A DNA stretch of 39,366 bases from positions 68,914-108,279 of the forward strand of contig MNCI01015859.1 of the NCBI GenBank assembly GCA_015680685.1, written 5' to 3'. The notes under the pieces were generated by a model. The model did no database searches. It worked only from the letters and a program-made list of their open reading frames with translations, and was not told the origin of the DNA. This document shows positions 8,641-19,987 of the stretch, piece after piece. Each line of letters starts with the position of its first letter. The first letter of the stretch is position 1. Both the position numbers and the translations under genes were made by a program. The DNA is from Gnetum montanum (lineage: Eukaryota; Streptophyta; Gnetopsida; Gnetales; Gnetaceae).

Positions 8641-10452
8641 ATGTCTTCTTCTCACAAGAGTGATTCTTTGCCCAAGTATAACAAAGTAAATCAGCAAGTG
8701 CCTCAGCAATACAGAGTGATATATGCTCATCCTAATGAGTATTTACCCAATTTCACCTTTGCCCTACACCAAGATGAACAACTACGGTGACAAGACATAA
8801 AATGCAACATTATGTTGTTGCTTGATAAATCCATTCCTATGATGTTCCATTAAAATCTTATGCAATTTGGAATCTAAGGGCTTCATGCTAAATATGTTGT
8901 GAAGGATAGTGATGCTAAGGATTATCATCCCATTGATGCACAACATCTGTGGAATCGATAGGTAAAGCAATGTTAGGAATCTATGAAGGGCAAGTGGTCC
9001 AATGATTTCCCATTCCTGATGTACCAAAAAGATGGTGTAGAACCCTTCTCTAGGGATTTTCCATACAAAGAGACTCCTCTCTTTGACTTTGATGAAGGAG
9101 GTCAAAACTAGAACTTGCAGTCCACGATACATAATCCTTGTTCTAACAAGAACAAATCCCATGACAAAAGGGGATCCAAGGAGGAGAGTCATGGCATGAA
9201 TGTGAGCAAGCAACATGATCATGATCGTGGCCACAACCATCGAAGAAGGGTTGGTAGGCATTATGATTATGCTAGTCCTCCTTCTTCTTCACCTTCATTA
9301 TCATCATCTTCTTCTTCTAGCTGTGAATGTAACCACAAGGCACACAAGCATGATGGAGATGATTGACAAGACCAAGATGATCGTGGGAACCATCAAGCAA
9401 GTTTGGGGTGTAGGCATTCAATAAAGGCCCATCACCATGAACAAAGGTGTAGGTGAGGGCATTGTAGGCACTAAGGTCATGGCTACGATGAGCCTTTGCT
9501 CACCACCTAAAGCATGCTAAACATCATAGAGGTAGTGAGAATTCCAAGAGGGCATGTGAAAGATAGTAGGATCAAGTAATTTGATATAAACAACATCCTT
9601 AAGTTTGAGGGGGGATATATCTCTGATCCACAAAATCATCTTTAAGCTTTTCAAAATGAATGTGTTCTACAAAACATAGAAAATAACTAGCAAAATCTTA
9701 ACTTGTTTCCCATGACACTCATCAAAGGAGTAGAAAGCTAGTATTGGTCCTTGGATCTGGAATCAATTTGTAGATGGAGTATGATGCTCGAACTATTTAA
9801 TAATAAGTATCAAATGTATGCCATAGTGTTCAATCTAAGAAGGAAGATCTAGTGTTGGAAGCAAGAAACACATGAGTCCTTGGATTCTATCATAGGTAGA
9901 TATTATTCATTATTACACTGATGCCTTGGCATGGTTACTCTTTGTAGGAACAACTTTACCACATCATAGATGGGCTTCACTCTGAAACAAGAACTCTTGG
10001 AATCTACATCCAAGGAAGACTATTAGAATTAAAAGCCCATTAGATCCAAAGATTGATTAATCAAGTAGTAAAAGAAGAAGAAGAGTTCAAAAAAATGCAA
10101 AAGTATAGAAGAATATAATCGAGATCGTTCCAGTCATAAGAGGAAGGTCCAATTTTGAAACAATGAGAAGAAATCATCACTTGATGAGGTGGTGAATTGG
10201 AAAACCTTGCTGATTCAAAAGTTTACCTCTAAAATTCTGGCTAAGGTAGATCAATTATGGGACTCTATGTATAACAAATTTCAAGTTGTTCTGAAAATTG
10301 CTAAAGAGTCCAAAGAACAAAGTAGTAATCATGACTGTAGGAGGAAAAAGTAAGCTGAACATGTCAATCAAAGGGGTAACAATGAGATTACTACAATAGA
10401 GGAAGTTGCAGAAATTGAATCAGATGATGATGGTGGATGTAACATCTACTAG
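8641..10452 (+). pseudogene. gag of element II
   Basis: The chosen start is the ATG at 8641 (MSSSHKSDSL), because element III has the same SSSH start with GTG in place of ATG; an in-frame ATG at 8557 is not conserved in III. The frame runs 604 codons to a TAG at 10450-10452 with several stops but no net frameshift. In order: an N-terminal part with YAHPNEYLPNFTF; a His/Asp/Arg-rich segment and a poly-Ser tract (9280-9330); a capsid-type domain (LFPMTLI...W...LELFNNKYQ...FNLRRK, about 9700-9850); a helix AKVDQLWDSMYNKFQVVLKI (about 10240-10300); a basic cluster; an acidic stretch; and the start of a CX2CX3HX4C zinc knuckle (here C-N-I-Y) interrupted by the stop. Gag forms the particle and binds genomic RNA. 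Confidence 0.85.
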
Positions 10453-11215
10453 TATGAACATCCTAAGGGATGTTGCCCCATTGTGTCACACTTATAAGAT
10501 TTTGGGATGTATCCTCTGAATCCATGACTAGCAAAAAGACAAACACTTAGAAGATTACCTTATCCTCAAGGCAATCCCAAGTAGTTCCATTAGCAGCAAC
10601 AATATTATCCAAGTGGAACTCCACCACAATCATATGAGTAATATTAACAGTGGAAACAACCATAGTCATGGGGGATGCCACCACCAAGGCAACAATACCT
10701 TTATAGACAACTAGATCCATATGGGTATTACATTTAGCAACCCCTATCTCCACGTGACTCTTCCAATCATGTTTCTCCTTTCCAACATCACTACTATCCT
10801 TCCAAATACTATGGAACTCATTTGCTAGATTACATGAGGGATACCACATTCCATCCATATCCTCCTCCTATTCCTACACTTGTTCCTCCATCCTAAATGC
10901 AACTACCGCCTACTCCATCCATGTAGGATGAACTTCTAGCCTAGCCATAGCAATGCAATGCTACCAGGGTCGTCAATCCTAAAACTAGCTAATCAACTAA
11001 ATGGTTCAAAACCTCATACCCATACAAGACCATTTTTTCTACCCAACAGCCCTACTAAGCCCTCATAAACTTAGGCAACTGGTTAGCTTTCTCCTACCTC
11101 ATCCTTTAAAAACCATTCCATCAAGAACCCTTCAAATCAAATATCATCCAAAATCTATACTGTTATGCTCACTCATGTCATATCTAATTGGATTTGAGCT
11201 AGTAACCTTCCTAGG
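10453..11215 (+). pseudogene. Gag-to-protease linker of element II
   Basis: The frame continues after the TAG with YEHPKGCCPIVSHL, completing the knuckle. It then gives a Pro/Tyr/Gln/His-rich low-complexity stretch with several stops (NP-stop-LA, and later SWGMPPPRQQY and PYPPPIPTLVPP). Element III has the same order. This probably served as a flexible spacer in a Gag-Pol fusion. No separate gene is evident. Confidence 0.65.
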
Positions 11216-11221
11216 AGATTA

Positions 11222-11660
11222 GGTAATCCTAGAATTTCTCTAATCTATTTACAAATTACTAGGAATGAATCATTTAAAGCTCTTCTTAATTCAAGTTCTC
11301 ATGTTAACTTAATTTCTCATGAGATGTATACTTCTTGAAATTTGCCCCCTCTCAAGAAGAGCAATATCTAATTAGAATTGGTAGACCAATGCATTACTAT
11401 TCCATTGGGACTGATAAAAGACATTGTGACCACTATTTTTAGGTGGTATTATCCTGTCAATTTCCTAGTAATCAAGGTTAAGAACCATAAAGGGGACTTC
11501 CCAATCATTATGGGAAGGGCATGGCTAAGAATTGTTGATGCAAGAATGGGCATCAGAGATCTTTCCCTTGAAATATCTATGGAAAATGCATTTGGAAAGA
11601 TTGAGAATAAGTAAGTCCCATGCATCACGTATAGCAATATAGGATGCAATTATGTGTAGA
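11222..11660 (+). pseudogene. Aspartic protease domain of element II
   Basis: The translation aligns with the protease of I and III: 'ALLNSSSHVNLIS', where the family has A-L-x-D-x-G-A-x-V-N-L-I, so the catalytic Asp is Asn. Next come IPLGLIKDIVTTIF and 'FLVIKVKNHKGDFPIIMGR', the second conserved block. The longest open part is 11378-11614. The D-to-N change is a G-to-A transition, like most of the damage here. Without the active-site Asp the enzyme could not process the polyprotein. Confidence 0.8.
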
Positions 11661-11959
11661 AACTCTAGTCTATACAATGAACATCTATTTCTACATGAAG
11701 ATAGTGTGCACATGAGGCAAATATTTAAAGGTGTTTGTATGCAGTAGCCACAAAACATGAGGATAAGCAATGGCTAACCGTTGATCTTAAAAGCTACACA
11801 ATGTGCATTGAACCTACTGAGAGCCGAACATGTGCTTATGTCATAGGCATAGATGAACTAGAACACGTTCATAACTCTCTAATGATGAAACCGATGATAT
11901 CAATTGGGGAGAGTTGGAGATCCCTAAGAATTTCAAACAAGAGCACCTAGAGTTGAAAA

Positions 11960-12960
11960 CTCTACTTGTTGGCTTAGAATATGCATTCTTGAAAAATGGA
12001 AAGCTAGTCATAATTAATTCCAAACTTGCCCCTGAGCAAAAAGTAAAACTATTGAAAGTGATCAACAGATGGCCAACAGCCTTTGCCTGATCATATCCTA
12101 AACTCACTGGAATTCATCAACAGATATGCCAACACCACATTTATACTGATCCATCCATGAAGCCAAGGAGGAAACAAAAATGGTGGTTAAACCAGAAATT
12201 GAAGCAAATCATCAAAAAGGAGATTCAACTTCTTAAGGTAAGGTTAATCTACCCCATTGCAGATAGTAAGTGGATCAGCCCACTCATGATTGCGCCAAAG
12301 AGATGTGGCAAATGGTGGGTTTCTATTAACTTTAGGTTGTTAAACATGGAAATATTCAAAAGACCATTTTCCATTATCATTTTTTGATCAAGTGTTGAAC
12401 ACCATAGCTAGGCATTGCTATTATAGTTTCGTGGATGGTTATAATGGCTATAACCAAATCCAAATTGCACCAAAAGACTAGGCTAAAACAACATTCATGA
12501 GTCCTTGGGGAACTTTTGCATATCAAAAGATACCTTTTATTCTACATAATTCTCCTACTACTTTCCAACACCTAGTCTTAAACATCTTTCAGCAGTAAAT
12601 TGGTAGCAAAGTGGAAGTCTTCATGGATGACTTTTCCACTTATGGTGCTACATTTGAGCAAGCCCTAAATTACCTTAAGCAAGTACTCAAAAGATGTGTG
12701 GAAACAAACATGTGGCTTAATTAGCAAAGAAGCCATCTCATGGTCCAACAAGGCATTGTACTAGGGCACAAAATTTCTCAAGCAGGGATTGAGATGGACC
12801 CGTAAAAGATAAGGATCATCCAAGCAATAACTTGCCAACTGAAAACCATTAAAGATGTTCAGTCATTCCTTGGACACACTGGCTACTACCTGTAGTTCAT
12901 AAATAATTTTTCTAAGATCGTAAAATCATTTGTCGAGCTAACAAAAAAGATGCTTCATTC
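11960..12960 (+). pseudogene. Reverse transcriptase of element II
   Basis: A pre-RT linker ('VHNSLMMK', then a frameshifted 'LEYAFLKNGK'-type region near 11970) leads to the RT fingers at 12157-12387 ('LKQIIKKEIQLLKVRLIYPI', 'KWWVSINFRLLNM'). A frameshift near 12370 moves to a second frame with DGYNGYNQIQIAPKD, then the intact catalytic motif FMDDF at 12620-12634, VQQGIVLGHKIS, and the connection FLGHTGYY. This is the only one of the three elements that keeps both catalytic Asp residues in that motif. Stops at several former Trp, Gln and Arg codons fit deamination. It sits between protease and RNase H, in Ty3/gypsy order. Confidence 0.85.
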
Positions 12961-13039
12961 ATCTAGACCAAGAAATGCAAAAATACATTCTAGAGCCTTA
13001 AGCAAAACCTCATAGAGACTCCAATTCTACAAGCACCTA

Positions 13040-13440
13040 ACTAGTCTAGACCATTTCATATCATAATAGATGCATCAAATTATGCATTGGGATTCATGCT
13101 TACATAGTTAGATGATCAAAAATGTCCATATTATATCCACTACGCAAGCCAAAGCATTGTGGGTGCATAGCATAATTACACCACCACAGCGAACGGACTG
13201 ATGGTGGTGGTATATGCCCTAGAAACGTTTAGGCACTATGTGCTTGGATATAAAGTGTTTGTGCACACTAACCATAGTTCCATATTCTTTTTAATGAACA
13301 AGACAACAGTGAGCCCTTGTGTCATACGGTGGTTAGTAATCTTGTAGGAATTCGATCCTACGATGGTAGATCAAAAGGGGACTGAGAATGTGGTTGCTAA
13401 TTACTTGTCTTATGGGATAACAAAGAGCAGGAGAGCCCAC
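13040..13440 (+). pseudogene. RNase H domain of element II
   Basis: The order IIDASNYALGFML, CPYYIHYASQSI, ALETFRHYVLGYKVFVHTNHS, VIRWLVIL, TENVVANYLS matches Ty3/gypsy RNase H. The first Asp (IDAS) is kept. The Glu of the TTTEKEL block is lost (TTTANGL), and the Asp of HTDH is Asn. RNase H removes RNA from RNA/DNA hybrids during reverse transcription. Two of the catalytic acids are gone, so this copy is inactive. Confidence 0.8.
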
Positions 13441-13689
13441 TCTTTGACCAATATCCTAATCAAATATTCTTTGTCAGTGTAATTTATAAAAAGTGCCTAC
13501 ATAACCAAAATGATATGATGGCATTCTCACTTATCTTCTCACTCAACAGATGCCACAAGATTTGGACTATAAGAAAAAACAATAGTTTCTTCATTAAGCC
13601 AAATGCTTCATGAAAGTCAATGGACAGCTTTACAAGGTATGCATCAATGGCTTGGTTTCTTGATCTGTCCTTGATGTGAATCATTTACA

Positions 13690-14700
13690 TGTTCTCTAGG
13701 ATTCTTACAAAGGCCCTTGTGGGAGCCACTATGCAGGGAGACACACACCCATAAAAATCCTAATAGCAAGATACTATTAGCCTACCATCTTTAGAGACAC
13801 CCACCAATTTGTTTGTTCTTGTGGAAATATTTAATGAGATGATGAGATAACTACATGAATGGAGAGTCCTCAAAAGTGGAGAGTCAAATGGAAAAACATA
13901 TATAATCATAATCATTGATTACTATACAAAAGGGGTAGAAGTAATTGCTGTCATCAGTTGTACATCATCCACTACTGCACGGTTTGTAAATCAAAATGTT
14001 GTGAGCAAGTTTGGGATGCCATGTGTACTAATTTTTAACAACAAAACCCATTTTATAGGTGCTAATTTTCACACACTTATGCAAAACTTGGGGGTTGAAC
14101 ATAAATTAACATCACCCTACCACCACCAAGTCAATAGTCAAGCAAAAGTTATGAATAGGGAGATCACAAAAATCCTAACAATAACTATTAGCAAATATAG
14201 GAGAGACTGGAGCACAAAATTAAACGATGCCCTTTAAGCATACCACTCAACATGAAAAATTCCTATAGGCTATTCTTTCTATGAGTTAGTGTATGCAAAA
14301 CTTCTAATGCTCTCAATTCAGTCCAAGCTTCGTACACTCTCAACAGCCTATGACTTGGACCTTGACCTTGGCCTAGCACAAAAAGAAAGATTAATCAACT
14401 TGAATGTGCTAGATGAAAATCGATTAGTGGCCCTATCCTTGAATGAAGTGCATAATACATTCAACAAAAAGTGACATGACCTTAGAATACAAAAAGAGAA
14501 ATTTCAACCAAGAGATAAGGTTCTCTTTTAGAACCCCACACATGTACCTCAACAAACTAAGTTCTAAACATTGTGAGAGGGGCCTTATATAATCGATGAA
14601 ACCTTTTCTTTTGGGACCATAATCATATACAAACCTAAAAGCATAAACAAGAAGTAGTTAATCAACATCCAATAGGTAAAGCCTTTCCACAAGCCCAAGC
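13690..14700 (+). pseudogene. Integrase of element II
   Basis: The zinc-binding part is recognisable by GPCGSHYAGR and CSCGN near 13715-13835, but the CxxC pair is damaged. The block with the first catalytic Asp (GIDFMGP in III) is missing: the text jumps from ESPQKWR to an IIIIDYYTK equivalent, a deletion of roughly 50-60 bp. In the open stretch 14001-14237 the second Asp is Asn (LIFNNKTHF) and the Glu is Lys (SQAKVMNREI, codon 14145-14147), both G-to-A changes. The C-terminal part ends near 14790 with the SVEGEMAIHD-like tail. All three catalytic acids are lost. Confidence 0.85.
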
Positions 14701-14789
14701 AAGCTAGTGCAACAAATCCCTCATCGGATGGACAATCACGCTCTTTTCAGATCTTTTCCTTCTAACTCAGTCGAGGGGGAGATGGCCAT

Positions 14790-16310
14790 CCATGATAATC
14801 ATATACATGGCTCCTAAGTTTTTCTATTTTTTTCTTGCAAATTATTTATTTTACACCTTTTTTATTTTAAATTTTTTTTCTATTTTACACCATTTTTTGT
14901 TTTACATTATCATTAGTACATTTAAAACTTTCTTGAGTATTTTACACTTTCTTATATATTTTACTTTATTTTAGTGTGATTTTCTAATTTTTGTTAATAA
15001 ACATTATTTATGCCAACAAGACATAGTGGTGCTATAGCCAATTCTAATGGTGTTTTACACTTAATGTTTTTGTCTACTAATGTTTGGTTTCTAATTTTGA
15101 ATTTTTGTACCAATGGCTAAGACATGGTTTCTTTTTCATGGAACAAGAAATGAGTCCACAACATCCATCCATCCACAAAAATCTATGGTTTTTCTCATTT
15201 TGGAAATATGAGATCCCTTTCATTAAATAAACTTTTAATAAATTGGTAACCTTGGTAATTTCTAGAATTAGGAAGGATTCAAAGGTTTGCACAAGGTGTA
15301 ACTTCAAGAGGATTCAATACTCTTTGTACTCTTCTACTTACTTGGGTGCATGAGTGTTTTCATGGATTTCTTACCATTCCATGTTGACCAATAACAAGAA
15401 GTTGAATAAGTCTTTGCATGGTGTGGTTCCTATCTAAAAATTCCAAAAAAAAAACAAACAAACAAAAATAAAATAATAATAAAAATCGTGGGAATTCAAA
15501 ACACACCCTTTAGATAAATAAATAGGCTATAAGCACTAATTATGGGACTAGAAAGACATGTTAGCCATGCCTAAAGATCCTCTCTAACTAAGGTTCTCTC
15601 TCACTTCCTACTTCTTTTCTTCTCTTTAAGAAATGGTGGTTGTTCTATGGAAGCACTCTTGTATCTCAATAGGATGGATTAGTCTTGGAATGACAATGCA
15701 AAGTCACTAAAAGTAGTTGGTATTGGTTTGGACTAAGGATGAATCTTCTCAGGTCATTGAATCACAAATCCACAAGGAACTTCTTATGATCTCAATTTGG
15801 AACTCCATTCCACCTTCTCTGTCATCCATCATGCTATCCATAACTCACCTCACTATTGGTATCCATGTCCTTGTTCCATGAATTTGTCTGATGTACTTGA
15901 ATTCTTTGGTAGAATCTTCCAAGTTTTGGTCCTTAATGTTCATAAACCATTAATCACCTATGGAATCCATGGACTCCTTAGTTTGAGGTTATGCAAGGGC
16001 AAATAAGAAATGTGCCTGCTATGGGGAGCACCCACTTGCATATCTCTTGGTTGGGTTAGTTAAGCACCTTATCCTTAGGAATTTTTGCAATCAGAACCTT
16101 TTATGCACCTATCTTCTACATCCAACTGTGTACTTCTTTAAATATTTTCTTTAATTCACACATTCTCCATAAAATTTTGAATTTTTAAGATTTCAAAGAC
16201 CCTCTTCAATGATTTCATCATATTCTTGGCTTTTCTGCGACTCCATGGATCCTAAATTCATTCAAAAATTCCTTGTATTTTTCAAAATATTCAAGTTTGA
16301 AAATTTTGTT
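14790..16310 (+). other. Post-pol non-coding region of element II
   Basis: No convincing gene is seen. It begins with a T-rich tract (14815-14990) with repeated TTTTACA motifs, also present in III (28320-28520). It continues through a region that matches III (28560-29640) and, in pieces, I (7330-7532, 20908-21003, 31182-31510). Because all three elements share it, it is part of the element and not later insertions. Short open stretches here are hydrophobic by-products of T-richness. Confidence 0.65.
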
Positions 16311-16314
16311 TACA

Positions 16315-16405
16315 GACCCCATAAACGAGACCTCATCGATGGAGCACATGCATATATGAGGCCTTGTATATGCAACCCTATTGACATAGCATAAAAATAC
16401 TATAT
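16315..16405 (+). promoter_or_regulatory. Candidate internal promoter ahead of the third gene, element II
   Basis: The sequence has CCTCATCGATGG, CCCTATTGACATAGC and TATATATG within 90 bp. The same kind of CATTGA/CATCGATG motifs stand upstream of the TATA box in the element's own LTRs. Element I has a matching cluster at 31775-31860. This could be a promoter for the downstream gene, but it could also be an old LTR-derived duplication. This is inference only. Confidence 0.3.
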
Positions 16406-16511
16406 ATGTGTGTGACCCCCCTTAGAAATTTCACATTTTCTCACAAATGTCCAAGGTGTTTTTGTAATTTTCAAAGCCTAGAACCTTCCAAAGCCCATAA
16501 CTTTCTAACCA

Positions 16512-16605
16512 TTTTTCTGAATCATCTCGTTCTTCAACCCTATAGCTCTCAAAGGTANGTTTTTCTGAATCATCTCGTTCTTCAACCCTATAGCTCTCAA
16601 AGGTA
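16512..16605. repeat. Exact 46-bp duplication around an N (assembly join)
   Basis: Bases 16512-16557 and 16560-16605 are identical and flank the N at 16558. This is what results when two contigs with overlapping ends are joined without merging. The duplication is most likely not in the genome. Confidence 0.85.
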
Positions 16606-16883
16606 AGCTCTTAATCATGGGGTCCACAAACATGCCATTTTTAATAGAAACTTTTTTGACATTTTTCTAACTCTCACAAAGGTTTAACTAAGGAATCATT
16701 ATTAAAACACTAAATTACAAGAGTTAAACCTTTCCAACAAGCCTCGGTGACACTTACAATAAAAAATTAATAAAATAATTAATCTACCATGGTCCAACCA
16801 TAGCCAAGTATAACTAATTAATGATATAAGGTATCCAAAAAAACTTTAGTTACACATTATATCTACTAATCCATGGATGTGTT

Positions 16884-19790
16884 GTGACCACAAATGGTAC
16901 CAAAAGGCAAACACACATAGGAACTAGGACCATCTCAACAAAGGGAAAATGGCCAAGAATGAAAAGGGACCAAGAACTGACCTAGGAAGAATCAATCACA
17001 ACCCATCCCATAGGCCCTCTTAGGAAAGAGGCCAAAGTGGAGTCTATTCGTCAAATTCCAAAATAGATGGCAACAACCGAACATTCCCTCCAAGATGAGG
17101 CGACAACCCAAGAAGCGAACCTTAAGGTGACCTTGAGGGAAGCCTACCTAAACTAAATCAAATCAAGGAAGGTTGAGAAAACAATGCTCCAAGAGTTGAA
17201 CTTTGGCTCTTTCTTCGATCAAGCACTTAAAGAGGTACATGACCAACTTAAGACTTCTCTCATGTGGATAATTATCACTTCCAACAGGGAGTGGTATATG
17301 GGAGAGAAATTCCTATTTTGTAATAATAGGCAAGCTGATTTAATGGTCAAGATCAAGGACATTTCATTGTCCTAATCGATGCAAGTAATTGTAGGGGCAC
17401 TTAGGTTGCCTAAAACTGTGACGAATCTTGCAAGATTTCAATGCAGGTAGACCCTAGCATCAAAAAGGAATGGATTCAATGGTGCTCTGGTTTCAACCGC
17501 AAGAAGTACAACATGCTCACACTGGTAGAAAGAATCTGTTACAAGATTGTAGCCTTTCACCTAAATCCCACAATGAGGCTTAGTAAGATCACTACCTTTT
17601 CTACCCGTGCATGTGTTGCTCTAAGTGGAAGGTTCACCATCAACCTTCCACAACTAATCTATCTGGAGATAGAGAAGCAGTTCAAGGAGAATAAATGTGG
17701 AAGAAAGATACTCCCCTTCCCATGCCTCATCAAAAAACTATGTTGAAGGGGAGAAAGAGTCCTCTACACTAATGATGTTGTCTGATGCACTTCAACCACT
17801 AATTAGGTAGAGATCATAAAGGATAAAACTCTTACAAAAATAATCCAAGAAGAGAAGTAGTAGCCACCACCTTCACTAACCACTCAAAAAACAATGTCGG
17901 ACATCGCTGCAACATTTCAATGGTTGCACAAGTATTGAGAATGGCTCTTGAGTGAGTAAGAGCAACAAGTAGGCACAAGTGGTGGAGATCCATTTGTGTA
18001 TCAGCCAACAATGAGTCACCTAATGAGGTGGCCTAAATAATTAGCTTGATGAGGAAAGGTGGATCCATTTTCTTTGCCCAATGAATGAAGTTGTCTACAA
18101 GGTCAAATCTAAGTTCCATAGAGGTAACAATATCTCTCTTAGAATACCAAAAACTCCCAAAGATCTCTAGGAATACTACAACCTTTTGGTATGCTTAGAG
18201 GAGGGTGAGGGGGCAATAGTGCTAGTGATGCAGCACCAAGGGCAAAAAATGGTAATTGAGGTGGTTGCTGATAGAATCGCTGAAACACTTAATGCACCTA
18301 TGGCATCTATACTAGACATCACTACACTTCAAGATGTGCAGACATCTACAAGGATCATAACCAGCAAATATAGTGTAGCACAACATAAGAAACTGCTAGA
18401 TTGATTAGTAGGAATCATGTAACTATTTCCAGATGTCTTTGACCTTCTGAATAGTATAACTACAACCCAGTCAAAACATGCTAGCGGCAAGGGGTAAGAA
18501 TAATATTTTGGAAGGTCAACTCAAAACATCCAAAGAGCTGAATGAACACTTGGCTATGGAGGTTGTTGAATTGAAAGCCCAGATTGTTGATCCTACATTT
18601 CTCAATCCAACATTCACAAGAGATGAATCTCTTGAACAGCTTCACACCAGGTTGAAAGTAGTTGAGGGTGTGATGGAGATGGTGGTGTTCTACCAATCCT
18701 TGGGATAGGCCATCCAACATAAAATTTAGAAGGCCCTGGATCTAACCTACTAGGAGAATGTGTAGCTAATCACAAAAAATCATCACCTATGAAATGTTGA
18801 TGCACATAAACAACAATTAATTAATTTTATCTATCAACAGCAAGAGTCACTAGCTAGAGTAAACACAAAGTTAAGGATATTGGCATCCAAGAACCAAGAC
18901 CTATATGAAGAAGGTCTATTCCCTTTGTTAAAAGACTGCAATAGAAGTAGCTGCTTGGAAATCAGAGGCTCTCAAATTAGAGAGGATCAAAGATCACTAT
19001 AGAGACTAGGTCGACCTACAGAAGGAAATAAATGAGAAACACATTTAAGTGGCGAAGGCAAAGGTGAAAAAGACCCTCCAGTAACTCCAACAAGGATGCA
19101 AATTATGGCAGCCCATCATTGTTGTTATTGATCAATACAATGAAGTAGAAATTTAGCTGAAGGAGTTGCAAAGAGATGAGATGAATAAATATATGGAGCT
19201 TGCTATCTCCAATATGCAAACCTCTCTATGTTGATTGTCAAATGGCCATAGTCAGAATTGGAAAAGTAGATGACTAGCTTGTACTTGTTGTACAAGGCTA
19301 AGTTCAAGCACCATAAGGATACCAAGTAAAAGCTTACAAAGGAAAACGCTGAATTTGAGGTTCTTAAGGGAAAATACACTAACTAGAGATCCACTATCGA
19401 GAGCCTAGAAAAAATAACGAATGACTACTAGGAGCTTCAAAATGTAGTTAAGGTGTTCAATGTCGAACACAAACAATTCGATGCCTGGTTCATCAACATC
19501 AAGGAGCTATTATTAATAATGCCTTGTCCATTGGATATCCCTATTCTAGCACACATTGGTGATGCCACATGAATTGTGAATGATCCTTGAAACAAGGAGG
19601 AGAAGATGAAGGCATTACTAGATGCCTTTCACCTTCCACTAAAGGTAGCAGCCGCAGTAGGACAACTACAACCTCCTCAACCACCGTGCATGCCTGAAGC
19701 TACTAAAGGTCCTTCAAAACCTCAAGAACCTTCATCACCTAGGACCTTTTTATCTTCTCAACCATCTTCACACCATTAGAGGATGTGCCA
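16884..19790 (+). pseudogene. Third gene of element II (post-pol; plant transposon-protein-like domain plus coiled coil)
   Basis: This is a ~2.9 kb coding remnant in the same sense as pol. The beginning (VTTNGTKRQ...) aligns in frame with element I at 32275. Then come 'ELNFGSFFDQALKEVHDQL' and REWYMGEKFLF (17184-17375). The block 17441-17746 contains WIQWCSGF, YKIVAFHLNPTMRLSKI, a hydrophobic stretch and LPFPCLIKKLC. This order (helical N part, 'L-x-P-T-x-x-x-S' helix, final 'LPFP-LI-LC') resembles the 'putative plant transposon protein' family, as I recall Pfam PF20167, related to Athila ORF1 proteins. Later parts are rich in heptad-like Glu/Lys/Leu (18478-18700, 18840-19500), suggesting coiled coils, and the end is Pro/Ser-rich (19650-19780). 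Stops and frameshifts make it inactive. Function is unknown; it holds the slot where some elements carry an envelope-like gene, but I see no signal peptide or clear membrane anchor. Confidence 0.7.
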
Positions 19791-19974
19791 TCTAGTTTTA
19801 GTAGTCATGTCATGGAGTTCAATTTTGTGTCATGAAGACCACAAATTTTGTAATGATGTTGATCCATACACTCAAGCAGTCAATTTTGTTGCAGAAGTTT
19901 GTTATGTTAAGAGTTAGTCAATAATCTCATACATTTCCAATTTTGTAAGGGAACTCAAGGATGAGTTTTCATTT

Positions 19975-19987
19975 AGTCGTGGGAGTA
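19975..19987 (+). promoter_or_regulatory. Polypurine tract of element II
   Basis: The sequence GTCGTGGGAGTA directly precedes TGATGAAG of the 3' LTR. Elements III (GTCATGGGGGTA) and I have related tracts in the same place, each preceded by a 'GAGGACAAGTTTT'-type segment (here 'AAGGATGAGTTTTC'). It would prime plus-strand DNA synthesis. Confidence 0.7.

Noticed and set aside
14792-14974. Hydrophobic 60-codon frame after pol of II (and a similar one at 28324-28533 in III), possibly an envelope-like membrane segment
   Set aside because: The residues follow from a T-rich tract; the two peptides do not align residue by residue and have no gene context.
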